Both the position numbers and the translations under genes were made by a program. 64,000 bases of DNA from Pseudomonas oryzihabitans (GTDB taxonomy: Bacteria; Pseudomonadota; Gammaproteobacteria; Pseudomonadales; Pseudomonadaceae): positions 2,430,501 to 2,494,500 of the forward strand of contig NZ_CP102428.1 in NCBI RefSeq assembly GCF_024652905.1, written 5' to 3'. Positions within the stretch are counted from its first letter, which is position 1; each line of letters starts with the position of its first letter. Below are positions 7,660-14,180 of the stretch, piece after piece. The notes below the pieces were generated by a model. The model made no database searches and was not told the origin of the DNA. It worked only from the letters and a program-made list of their open reading frames with translations.

Positions 7660-10203
7660 ATGTCGTCAACCCCCATCGCCACCCGTCGCAGCCACGCCCT
7701 GTTGCTGCGCCTGTTTCCGGTCATTTGCGCCCTGCCGATCCTGCTCGGCATCGGCTGCTACCTGCTGATCAAGACCGCCTCCAGCCAGGACGCCGATGTC
7801 CAGCAGCGGGCGCGGACCTATATCACCCGCACCCTGGAGCAGGTGGAAAACGAGATCGGCCATAACATCATCAACTATGCCAAGTGGGGCGAGGCCTACA
7901 AGCACCTGCACCTGAAGGTCGATCGCTTCTGGGCCAACGAGGAGCGTAACGTTGGCGACATTCCCTATGAGCTCTATGGCTACAACGGCGTCTTCGTGCT
8001 GGATCCCCAGGACCGTACCGTCTATGCCGTGATCGACGGCCAGCCAACGGAGCGCACGGCCGCGCAATGGCTGGAAGGGGATCTCACTGCCCTGCTGGCG
8101 GCGACTCGCAAGCGACCTGGAGAAACCGAAAGCCTGGTGCGGATCCTGAGTGTCGGCGGTGTCCCTGCGCTGGTCGCCGCCGCCACCATCACGCCGGGCG
8201 CGAGCTATGGCGTCACGCCGGGCGCCGGCGAGCCCTCGGTGATGCTGTTCGTCAATGTGCTCGACTCCGCGACCCTGGCTCATCTCAGCGACACCTACGG
8301 GCTGCCGACGCTGCAGGCCTCCCGGCTGCCTCTGCCCGATCATGAATCCCTGCGCCCGCTGGATTCACCGCTGTTGCTCAACTGGCAACCCCCACGGCCC
8401 GGCGCCCAGTTGCTGCGCCGGACGCTACCGGTGTTCCTGGCCGGGGTGCTGTTGCTCGGCCTGGTGCTGGCGCTGCTGATCCGCCATGCGCTGAATTCGG
8501 CCCGGCAGCTCGACCAGCAGTTCGATGCCCTGGTCGCCAGCCAGACGGAGCTGAGTCGCAGCGAACGCCGCTTTCGCGAGCTCGCCGAGGCGGCCTCCGA
8601 CTGGCTCTGGGAAAGCGATGCCGAAGGCCGCATCGCCTATCTGTCCGAACGCTTCGCCCGCATCACCGGGCATGCGCCTGGCAGCTGGCTCGGTCGGCCG
8701 CTCGCGGAGCTGTTCAGCAGCGAGACGACCCGCCTGGCTGACTGGCTCCTGGACAAGGCTCGCCAGCTCGACGAGCGCCAGGTGCTGCGCTGCCATTATC
8801 GTGACCGTCTCGGCCATTCCCGGGTCTGCGAGATCACCGCGCGGCCCCTGCCCAAGGACGCCGGCTTCCGCGGGACCGCCAGCGACATCACCGCCGCGGT
8901 CAACGCCCAGGCCGAGATCGAGCACCTGTCGCAACACGACAGCCTGACCGGCCTGGCCAACCGGTTGCAGTTGCAGCACTACCTGGCCGCTCAACTGGCG
9001 CAACCCAGCACGCCGCTCACCCTGCTCAGTCTGGACCTGGATCGCTTCAAACCGATCAACGACAGCCTCGGCCACGCCGCCGGTGATCGGGTGCTGCAGG
9101 AAATCGCCCGGCGTCTGCAAGCCAGCCTGAGGCCCGGCGGCCTAGTGGCGCGCCTAGGGGGCGACGAATTCATCGTGGTGCTGCTCGGCCACCTGGATGT
9201 GGCGACGGTCGACCAGATCTGTGCGCGCCTGGTAAGCGCCATCGGCCGGCCGATTCCCCTGGAGGAGCAGACCGTCAGCGTCGGCACCAGCATTGGCATC
9301 GCCCAGGCACCGGAGCAGGCCAGCCAGGTCGAGGACTTGCTGCGCCTGGCCGACATCGCGCTCTACCAGGCCAAGGCCGCGGGCCGCAACGGCTGGTGCT
9401 TTCATGCACCGGCCATGGACGCCCAGCTCAGCCAGCGTCGTGACCTGGAACAGGAACTGCGCCAGGCCTTGGCGCGCGACCAGGTGCGCCTGGCCTACCT
9501 CCCCCGCCGGCGCACGGCAGACGGCACCCTGAGTGGCGTCGAAGCCCAGCTGCACTGGGCCCATCCGATACGCGGAACGTTACCGCCAGAGGCCTTCTTG
9601 CCCCTGGCCGAAGAGACCGGACTCAGCGCTCCCCTGGGGCTCTGGCTGTTGGACAGCGCCTGTCGCGCCGCAGCGGCCTGGCCCGCGCCGCTGCGGCTGG
9701 TCATTAGCGTGTCGCCTCGCCAGTTCGACGATGCCAAGGCCCTGGTGGAGGTAGTCGCCCAGGCCTTGCAGACCAGTGGCCTGGCAGCGGAACGCCTGGA
9801 GCTGCAGCTGCCCGAGGCGCTGCTGCGGGTAGACGGTGATCCGCCGCTCCCTCAACTCCAGGCGCTCAACGCCCTGGGCGTGCGCCTGAGCCTGGCCGAT
9901 TTCGGCAAAGGCCTCGGCGCCTTCGATGCACTGCGCCAGCCCCTGCTGGAGGGCATCAGCCTCGATAGCCAGCTCATCGCTCACCTGGACCAGCGGCAGG
10001 CCGATGCCGCCATCGCCCAGGCGCTGATCGGTCTGGGACGCACCCTGGGGCTCCGGGTGGCAGCGACGGGCGTCGAGACATCAGGCCAGTTGGCGTGGCT
10101 AAAGGCGCAGCACTGCGCCGAAGTCCAGGGCCCGCTGTTCGGCCACGCCCTGTCCGACCGCGAACTGGCGGCGCTGCTGGATACTGACCTACGGGCTGGG
10201 TGA
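7660..10203 (+). CDS. Membrane CHASE4-PAS-GGDEF-EAL protein with degenerate EAL domain
   Basis: 847 residues. TM1 about 14-37, extracytoplasmic CHASE4-type sensor about 45-240 (NIINYAKWGEAY), TM2 about 258-280, PAS about 303-420, GGDEF about 425-590 with intact GGDEF at 500-504, EAL about 605-840. The cyclase half looks active. The phosphodiesterase half is eroded: EAL reads EAQ (628-630), the metal Asn is Ser683 (ISVSP for VNLSP), DDFG reads ADFG (746-747), the KxD lysine is Ser, and AEGVE reads ATGVE. It is a paralogue of the 32427-34988 protein. Best read as a diguanylate cyclase with a non-catalytic, perhaps sensory, EAL domain. Confidence 0.9.
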   Translation: MSSTPIATRRSHALLLRLFPVICALPILLGIGCYLLIKTASSQDADVQQRARTYITRTLEQVENEIGHNIINYAKWGEAYKHLHLKVDRFWANEERNVGDIPYELYGYNGVFVLDPQDRTVYAVIDGQPTERTAAQWLEGDLTALLAATRKRPGETESLVRILSVGGVPALVAAATITPGASYGVTPGAGEPSVMLFVNVLDSATLAHLSDTYGLPTLQASRLPLPDHESLRPLDSPLLLNWQPPRPGAQLLRRTLPVFLAGVLLLGLVLALLIRHALNSARQLDQQFDALVASQTELSRSERRFRELAEAASDWLWESDAEGRIAYLSERFARITGHAPGSWLGRPLAELFSSETTRLADWLLDKARQLDERQVLRCHYRDRLGHSRVCEITARPLPKDAGFRGTASDITAAVNAQAEIEHLSQHDSLTGLANRLQLQHYLAAQLAQPSTPLTLLSLDLDRFKPINDSLGHAAGDRVLQEIARRLQASLRPGGLVARLGGDEFIVVLLGHLDVATVDQICARLVSAIGRPIPLEEQTVSVGTSIGIAQAPEQASQVEDLLRLADIALYQAKAAGRNGWCFHAPAMDAQLSQRRDLEQELRQALARDQVRLAYLPRRRTADGTLSGVEAQLHWAHPIRGTLPPEAFLPLAEETGLSAPLGLWLLDSACRAAAAWPAPLRLVISVSPRQFDDAKALVEVVAQALQTSGLAAERLELQLPEALLRVDGDPPLPQLQALNALGVRLSLADFGKGLGAFDALRQPLLEGISLDSQLIAHLDQRQADAAIAQALIGLGRTLGLRVAATGVETSGQLAWLKAQHCAEVQGPLFGHALSDRELAALLDTDLRAG

Positions 10204-10207
10204 GGAC

Positions 10208-10417
10208 CTAGAGTCGCTCCAGCCACCCCAGGTCGCCGCCACGGGCCGGTACCGGATAGCAGCCATAGGGCGCATAGCCGTGGCTACAGACCGGATCGGC
10301 GCGCAAGGCGGGTTCGCCCACCGGTTGCGCGCGCCAGCCTTCCAGCAGGGCGATGGCGGCCAGGGCCAGCAGCAGGGCGATGAACAGCGCGGAGCGAAGG
10401 GTTCTTGTCAGGCGCAT
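10208..10417 (-). CDS. Small single-span membrane or exported protein
   Basis: 69 residues; N-terminal basic segment MRLTRTLR then a hydrophobic helix (ALFIALLLALAAIALLEGW) and a short C-terminal domain with two cysteines (VCSHGYAPYGCYPVP). A strong GGGAGG ribosome site sits 6 nt before the ATG at 10417. It lies downstream of nirD on the same strand after a 271-bp gap, so co-transcription is possible but not shown. Not recognised. Confidence 0.5.
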   Translation of the reverse strand: MRLTRTLRSALFIALLLALAAIALLEGWRAQPVGEPALRADPVCSHGYAPYGCYPVPARGGDLGWLERL

Positions 10418-10634
10418 GATGACCTCCCGCAGGGCGACTGCCAGGATCGGCAGACAGCGTCCCCGCTCCTTGAGTATCGCCCCGACCAAGAGTTTTCGCC
10501 TGCCTGGACCAGCACCCATCGCGCAACGCTGCACTACGGTGGGTGCAACAGTCAGCCGCATAGGCGCGGTGATCACCCGGGCAAGGCGGCGCCGTTGTCC
10601 AACTACGTGAATAGCTCCGCGCCACACCGTACCG

Positions 10635-10670
10635 CCCCCTCTCCCTCCGGGAGAAGAATGGGGTGAGAGA
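10635..10670. repeat. Short extragenic palindrome (CTCTCCCTCCGGGAGA type)
   Basis: CCCTCTCCCTCCGGGAGA followed by GGGGTGAGAG. This self-complementary element is of a kind scattered in pseudomonad and xanthomonad spacers. It lies 19 bp beyond the nirD stop and may serve as its 3' end. Only one copy is seen in this window. Confidence 0.45.
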
Positions 10671-10688
10671 AGGCCAGACGCGAAAGCC

Positions 10689-11045
10689 TCAGGCGATCTC
10701 CACCCGCTCCCCGTTCAGCCGTACCGCCCAAGTGGGCAGCGCCTGCTCGGGGTATTCCAGGCAGCCACCGTCCGCCAGGCGGAAATGCTGCTTGTACAGC
10801 GGTGAGGCGATCACCAGGTCCTGGCCCAGTTGGCCGACGATGCCGCGACCGATGACATTGGCACCGGACTTGGGATCGCGATTGCCCACGGCGAAGACCT
10901 TCTGCTCGGTCTCGGGTAGATAGAACAGCGCCACCTGCTCGCCCTCGTACAGGGCCACCACACCGGACTGGGGCACCAGATCGGTCAGGTGGCACAGGGG
11001 TTGCCAGCGGGGCTCCAGGGCGCGAGCGGTATTGGTCTGGGTCAT
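10689..11045 (-). CDS. nirD: Assimilatory nitrite reductase small subunit NirD
   Basis: 118 residues, Rieske-like fold of NirD. It lacks the CxH...CxxH cluster ligands, as NirD of the NADH-dependent siroheme enzyme normally does. It partners the large subunit NirB in cytoplasmic reduction of nitrite to ammonium. Landmarks are GVVALYEGEQVALFYLPE, NRDPKSGANVIGRGIV and SPLYKQHFRLADG. The ATG at 11045 lies 2 bp after the nirB stop, so both are one transcript. Confidence 0.93.
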   Translation of the reverse strand: MTQTNTARALEPRWQPLCHLTDLVPQSGVVALYEGEQVALFYLPETEQKVFAVGNRDPKSGANVIGRGIVGQLGQDLVIASPLYKQHFRLADGGCLEYPEQALPTWAVRLNGERVEIA

Positions 11046-11047
11046 GG

Positions 11048-13597
11048 TCAAGCCTCCTCGGTGACGGCGATGAGCTGAAGTTCGTGGTGACGCGCCGGCC
11101 GGCGCTGGCCGCGCTCCTTGACGAAGTGGATGTCCGGGTCGTTGCCGCGCTGGTTGACGAAGGTCCGGAAGCGCTTGAGCTTGTCGGGATCGTTCAGGGC
11201 ATTGGCCCATTCGCATTCGTAGCGATCCACCACCAGCTGCATCTGGGCTTCCAGCTCGGCACTCAGGCCCAGGCTGTCTTCGATGATCACCTGCTTGAGG
11301 TAGTCGAGGCCGCCCTCCAGCGACTCGCGCCACACCGAGGTGCGCTGCAGGCGGTCGGCAGTGCGGATGTAGAACATCAACAGGCGGTCGATGTAGCAGA
11401 TCAGGGTCTCGTCATCCAGGTCGGTGGCGAACAGCTCGGCATGGCGTGGCCGCATGCCGCCGTTGCCGCAGACATAGAGATTCCAGCCGTTCTCGGTGGC
11501 GATCACGCCGATGTCCTTGCTCTGGGCCTCGGCGCACTCGCGGGTGCAGCCGCTGACAGCGAACTTGAGCTTGTGCGGCGCGCGCAGGCCCTTGTAGCGG
11601 TGCTCGATGTCCAGCGCCATCTTGACGCTGTCCTGCACCCCGTAGCGGCACCAGGTGCTGCCGACGCAGCTTTTCACCGTGCGGGTCGACTTGCCGTAGG
11701 CATGGCCGGTCTCGAAGCCGGCGGCGATCAGCTCGCCCCAGATGTCCGGCAATTCGTGCAGCTGGGCGCCGAAGAGATCGATGCGCTGGCCGCCGGTGAT
11801 CTTGGTGTAGAGGTCGTACTTCTTCGCCACCTGGCCGATGGCGATCAGGCCTTCCGGGCTGATCTCGCCACCCGGAATGCGTGGCACCACCGAATAGGTG
11901 CCGTTCTTCTGCATGTTGGCCATGAAGGTGTCGTTGGTGTCCTGCAGCGGCACCAGGTGCGGATCGGTGATAGGCGCGTTCCAGCAGGAGGCCAGGACGT
12001 TGGCCACCGCCGGCTTGCAGATGTCGCAGCCATGGTGGCCGCGACCGTGACGCGCCAGTAGCTCGTCGAAGCTCTGGATGCCTTCCACCCGTACTAGGTG
12101 ATAGAGCTCCTGGCGCGTGTGGGCGAAGTGCTCGCAAAGGCTCTTGTCGACCTCGACGCCCCGGGCGATCAGCTCGTGCTCGAAGACCTGCTTGACCAGC
12201 GCCGCGCAGCCGCCGCAACCGGTGGCGGCCTTGGTGCAGCTCTTGATGCCGGCGAGATCGGTGCAGCCGGCGTCGATGGCGGCGCAGACCGCGCCCTTGG
12301 TGACGTTGTGGCAGGAGCAGAGGGTGGCGGTGGCCGGCAGGGCATCGGCGCCCAGGGTCGGGGCGCCCTCGCCCACCGGCATGATCAGGCTGGCAGGATC
12401 CTGGGGCAGCGGGATGCCGTTCTGGGCGTATTGCAGCAGGGTGTCGTAGTAGCTGTTGTCGCCCACCAGCACGGCGCCGAGCACGTGCTTGCCGTCGGCG
12501 GAGACCACCAGGCGGCGATAGCTGGCGCTGGCTTCGTCGATGTAGCGATAGCTACGCGCGCCGGGGGTGGCGCCATGGGCGTCGCCGATAGAGCCCACGT
12601 CCACGCCCAGCAGCTTGAGCTTGGTGGACATGTCGGCGCCGGTGAAGGGCGTGCCCTGGCCGTGGCAGAGGGTGGCGGACACCAGGCGCGCCATCTGGTA
12701 GCCCGGCGCGACCAGGCCGAAGACGCTGCCATTCCAGGCGGCGCACTCGCCGATGGCGTGGATGAAGGGATCGCTGGTCAGGCAGCCATTGTCCACCGCC
12801 ACCCCGCCGCGAGGGCCGAGCTCCAGGCCGCAGCTGCGGGCCAGGGCGTCCTGGGGACGGATGCCAGCGGAAAACAGGATCAGGTCGGTCTCGAGGAAAT
12901 CCTCGCCGGCGAAGTTCATGCGGTAGCGGTACTCGCTGCCGGCGGTGATGTTCTGGGTGGCCTTGGACAGGTGCACGCCCACGCCCAGGTCTTCAATGCG
13001 CTGGCGCAGGGCGGCACCGCCCAGGTCGTCCAGCTGCACCGGCATCAAGCGCGGGGCGAATTCCACCACATGGGCTTCCAGACCCAGGGATTTCAACGCA
13101 TTGGCCGCTTCCAGGCCGAGCAGGCCGCCCCCCACCACTACGCCGCGGCGCGCCTTGGCGGCGGCCAGGCGGATGGTATCCAGGTCGTCCAGGGTGCGAT
13201 AGACCAGGCGTGAGTCGCCTTCGGCGCCCTCGATGGGCGGCACGAAGGGATAGGAGCCGGTGGCCAGCACCAGGCGGTCGTAGCCGAAGGCGCCGGCGGC
13301 CGTCAGCACCTCGCGCTGTTCGCGGTCGATGGCGGTCACCGCGCAGCCCAGGTGCAGCACCAGGCCGGGCACGGCATAGAGGTCGGCTGCGCTCATCGCC
13401 AGGGATTCGGCGTCACGGCCGGCGAAGTATTCCGAGAGATGCACCCGGTCGTAGGCGCGCTGACGCTCTTCGCCGAAGACGTGGATCTCGTAGTGGTCCA
13501 GGGCGCCGGCCGCCAGCAGCTGCTCGACGAGGTGATGGCCGACCATGCCGTTGCCGACGACGATCAGGCGTTCTTTGCGGGTCACGATGCTGTTCAT
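11048..13597 (-). CDS. nirB: Assimilatory nitrite reductase [NAD(P)H] large subunit NirB
   Basis: 849 residues, full family length. N-terminal FAD site (VVGNGMVGHHL) and NAD site (VVGGGLLGLEAA). A BFD-type [2Fe-2S] domain follows (CSCHNVTKGAVC ... CTKAATGCGGC), then the nitrite/sulfite reductase halves with siroheme-[4Fe-4S] ligands CVGSTWC and CTREC. It catalyses six-electron reduction of nitrite to ammonium in the cytoplasm. The start at 13597 gives MNSIVTRKERLIVVGNG. Transcription is predicted to pass a leader with an ANTAR-type antiterminator and terminator (separate entries). Confidence 0.96.
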   Translation of the reverse strand: MNSIVTRKERLIVVGNGMVGHHLVEQLLAAGALDHYEIHVFGEERQRAYDRVHLSEYFAGRDAESLAMSAADLYAVPGLVLHLGCAVTAIDREQREVLTAAGAFGYDRLVLATGSYPFVPPIEGAEGDSRLVYRTLDDLDTIRLAAAKARRGVVVGGGLLGLEAANALKSLGLEAHVVEFAPRLMPVQLDDLGGAALRQRIEDLGVGVHLSKATQNITAGSEYRYRMNFAGEDFLETDLILFSAGIRPQDALARSCGLELGPRGGVAVDNGCLTSDPFIHAIGECAAWNGSVFGLVAPGYQMARLVSATLCHGQGTPFTGADMSTKLKLLGVDVGSIGDAHGATPGARSYRYIDEASASYRRLVVSADGKHVLGAVLVGDNSYYDTLLQYAQNGIPLPQDPASLIMPVGEGAPTLGADALPATATLCSCHNVTKGAVCAAIDAGCTDLAGIKSCTKAATGCGGCAALVKQVFEHELIARGVEVDKSLCEHFAHTRQELYHLVRVEGIQSFDELLARHGRGHHGCDICKPAVANVLASCWNAPITDPHLVPLQDTNDTFMANMQKNGTYSVVPRIPGGEISPEGLIAIGQVAKKYDLYTKITGGQRIDLFGAQLHELPDIWGELIAAGFETGHAYGKSTRTVKSCVGSTWCRYGVQDSVKMALDIEHRYKGLRAPHKLKFAVSGCTRECAEAQSKDIGVIATENGWNLYVCGNGGMRPRHAELFATDLDDETLICYIDRLLMFYIRTADRLQRTSVWRESLEGGLDYLKQVIIEDSLGLSAELEAQMQLVVDRYECEWANALNDPDKLKRFRTFVNQRGNDPDIHFVKERGQRRPARHHELQLIAVTEEA

Positions 13598-13640
13598 GGA
13601 GGCTATCCCCCGGCCGAGGCCAATCAGGTTGAGTCGCGGC

Positions 13641-13682
13641 AAATAAAAAGGCGCCTGAAACCTTGCGGTCTCAGGCGCCTTT
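13641..13682 (-). terminator. Intrinsic terminator in the nirB leader
   Basis: On the minus strand the arm AAAGGCGCCTGAGACC (13682 to 13667), tetraloop GCAA and arm GGTTTCAGGCGCCTTT (13662 to 13647) form a 15-of-16 bp stem followed by TTATTT. It lies 50 bp before the nirB start codon, inside the leader and not behind a gene, so it should block nirBD transcription unless read through. Its first arm overlaps the second hexaloop hairpin. Confidence 0.9.
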
Positions 13683-13687
13683 GCCTG
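13672..13687 (-). promoter_or_regulatory. ANTAR-target hairpin P2 of the nirB leader (antiterminator)
   Basis: Minus-strand CAGGC-AAAGGC-GCCTG: perfect 5-bp stem with hexaloop AAAGGC, which has A at loop position 1 and G at position 4, the pattern recognised by ANTAR RNA-binding antiterminators such as NasT/NasR. The descending arm (13672-13676) and loop lie inside the ascending arm of the terminator, so the two structures are mutually exclusive. Confidence 0.8.
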
Positions 13688-13742
13688 TTCTATGTAGGGA
13701 GGAGCCCTGGGCTCTGCTCCGTGCCCGTCGCCTGCAGTGGCT

Positions 13743-13762
13743 GTCGATCGCCGTTGATCGAC
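13743..13762 (-). promoter_or_regulatory. ANTAR-target hairpin P1 of the nirB leader
   Basis: Minus-strand GTCGATC-AACGGC-GATCGAC: perfect 7-bp stem with hexaloop AACGGC (A1, G4). It pairs with P2 at 13672-13687 as the two-hairpin ANTAR motif, although the 55-nt gap between them is longer than in the nasA leader. A further unrelated stem (GACCCG/CGGGTC, 13768-13785) precedes it near the predicted 5' end. Confidence 0.8.
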
Positions 13763-13797
13763 CGGGCGACCCGAAAATGCGGGTCTATCAGGGCTTT

Positions 13798-13813
13798 TGC
13801 ATCGGCTGTGCCA
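13798..13813 (-). promoter_or_regulatory. Sigma-54 promoter of nirBD
   Basis: Minus-strand TGGCACAGCCGATGCA keeps the invariant GG-N10-GC spacing of -24/-12 promoters (consensus TGGCAC-N5-TTGCA). The predicted start point is about 13787, roughly 25 nt before hairpin P1. Sigma-54 control matches the nitrogen role of the operon. Confidence 0.75.
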
Positions 13814-13902
13814 GTTCTGCCTGATCGCCTGGAGATCCGCCACTGGCGCGGCCTGCAGCCAGCAGAGGGCATCGCCGACTCGCCACTAGCTACCCGCCAG
13901 CC

Positions 13903-13919
13903 GGAACCACAACGGTGCA
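13903..13919. promoter_or_regulatory. Candidate NtrC binding site between the nirB and nasA promoters
   Basis: GGAACCACAACGGTGCA matches the NtrC consensus TGCACCA-N3-TGGTGCA at 11 of 14 specified positions. It lies about 115-130 bp upstream of the nirB start point and about 150-165 bp upstream of the nasA start point, a normal enhancer distance for both, so one site could serve the two divergent promoters. Confidence 0.55.
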
Positions 13920-14039
13920 AGGCAAGGCCTGCCTGCCCCGTCACGGCGCACATCACCCGTGGTTGCCATGACGTCGAGCAGGACTGCCGCCCCTCCGCCG
14001 GACCAGTAGTCATGCGCTCCCTGAGCCCGTCGGACCAAG

Positions 14040-14056
14040 CTGGCGCGGGCCTTGCT
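14040..14056 (+). promoter_or_regulatory. Sigma-54 promoter of the nasA-type gene
   Basis: TGGCGCGGGCCTTGCT at 14041-14056 has GG (14042-14043), exactly 10 bp, then GC (14054-14055), with the TTGCT -12 element intact. The predicted start point is near 14067, three bases before hairpin P1, so the leader RNA would begin with the regulatory hairpins. Confidence 0.8.
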
Positions 14057-14069
14057 AAATACCCAGCAT

Positions 14070-14093
14070 GGAGCGGTCAACGCCGATCGCTCC
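14070..14093 (+). promoter_or_regulatory. ANTAR-target hairpin P1 of the nasA leader
   Basis: GGAGCGGTC-AACGCC-GATCGCTCC: nine-pair stem (one G-U) with hexaloop AACGCC, again A1 and G4 as ANTAR proteins require. It is almost the same loop as P1 of the nirB leader (AACGGC) although the stem sequences differ, which argues for selection on the loop. Confidence 0.85.
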
Positions 14094-14097
14094 CTTT

Positions 14098-14115
14098 CAC
14101 GACAAAGGCGCCGTG
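14098..14115 (+). promoter_or_regulatory. ANTAR-target hairpin P2 of the nasA leader (antiterminator)
   Basis: CACGAC-AAAGGC-GCCGTG: five pairs and one A-C mismatch closing hexaloop AAAGGC, identical to the P2 loop of the nirB leader. It lies 4 nt after P1 and overlaps the first arm of the terminator (14104-14113), so binding of a NasT-type protein would favour read-through. Confidence 0.78.
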
Positions 14116-14151
14116 TTCGTCTCCCTCCGGGGAGCACGACCGGCGCCTTTT
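14104..14151 (+). terminator. Intrinsic terminator in the nasA leader
   Basis: AAAGGCGCCG (14104-14113) pairs with CGGCGCCTTT (14141-14150), with an inner stem TCGT/ACGA and CTCC/GGAG (one bulge), followed by TTTTCGCTTTC. It ends 30 bp before the nasA start codon, so it is a leader attenuator rather than the end of a gene. Confidence 0.88.
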
Positions 14152-14180
14152 CGCTTTCTGGTTCTCGAAGGATCCTTGCC

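Noticed and set aside
13690-13735. Extra stem (GGAGC...GCTCC) between P1 and P2 in the nirB leader as a third ANTAR hairpin
   Set aside because: The loop is not a hexaloop with A1 and G4; it may merely bring P1 and P2 together.
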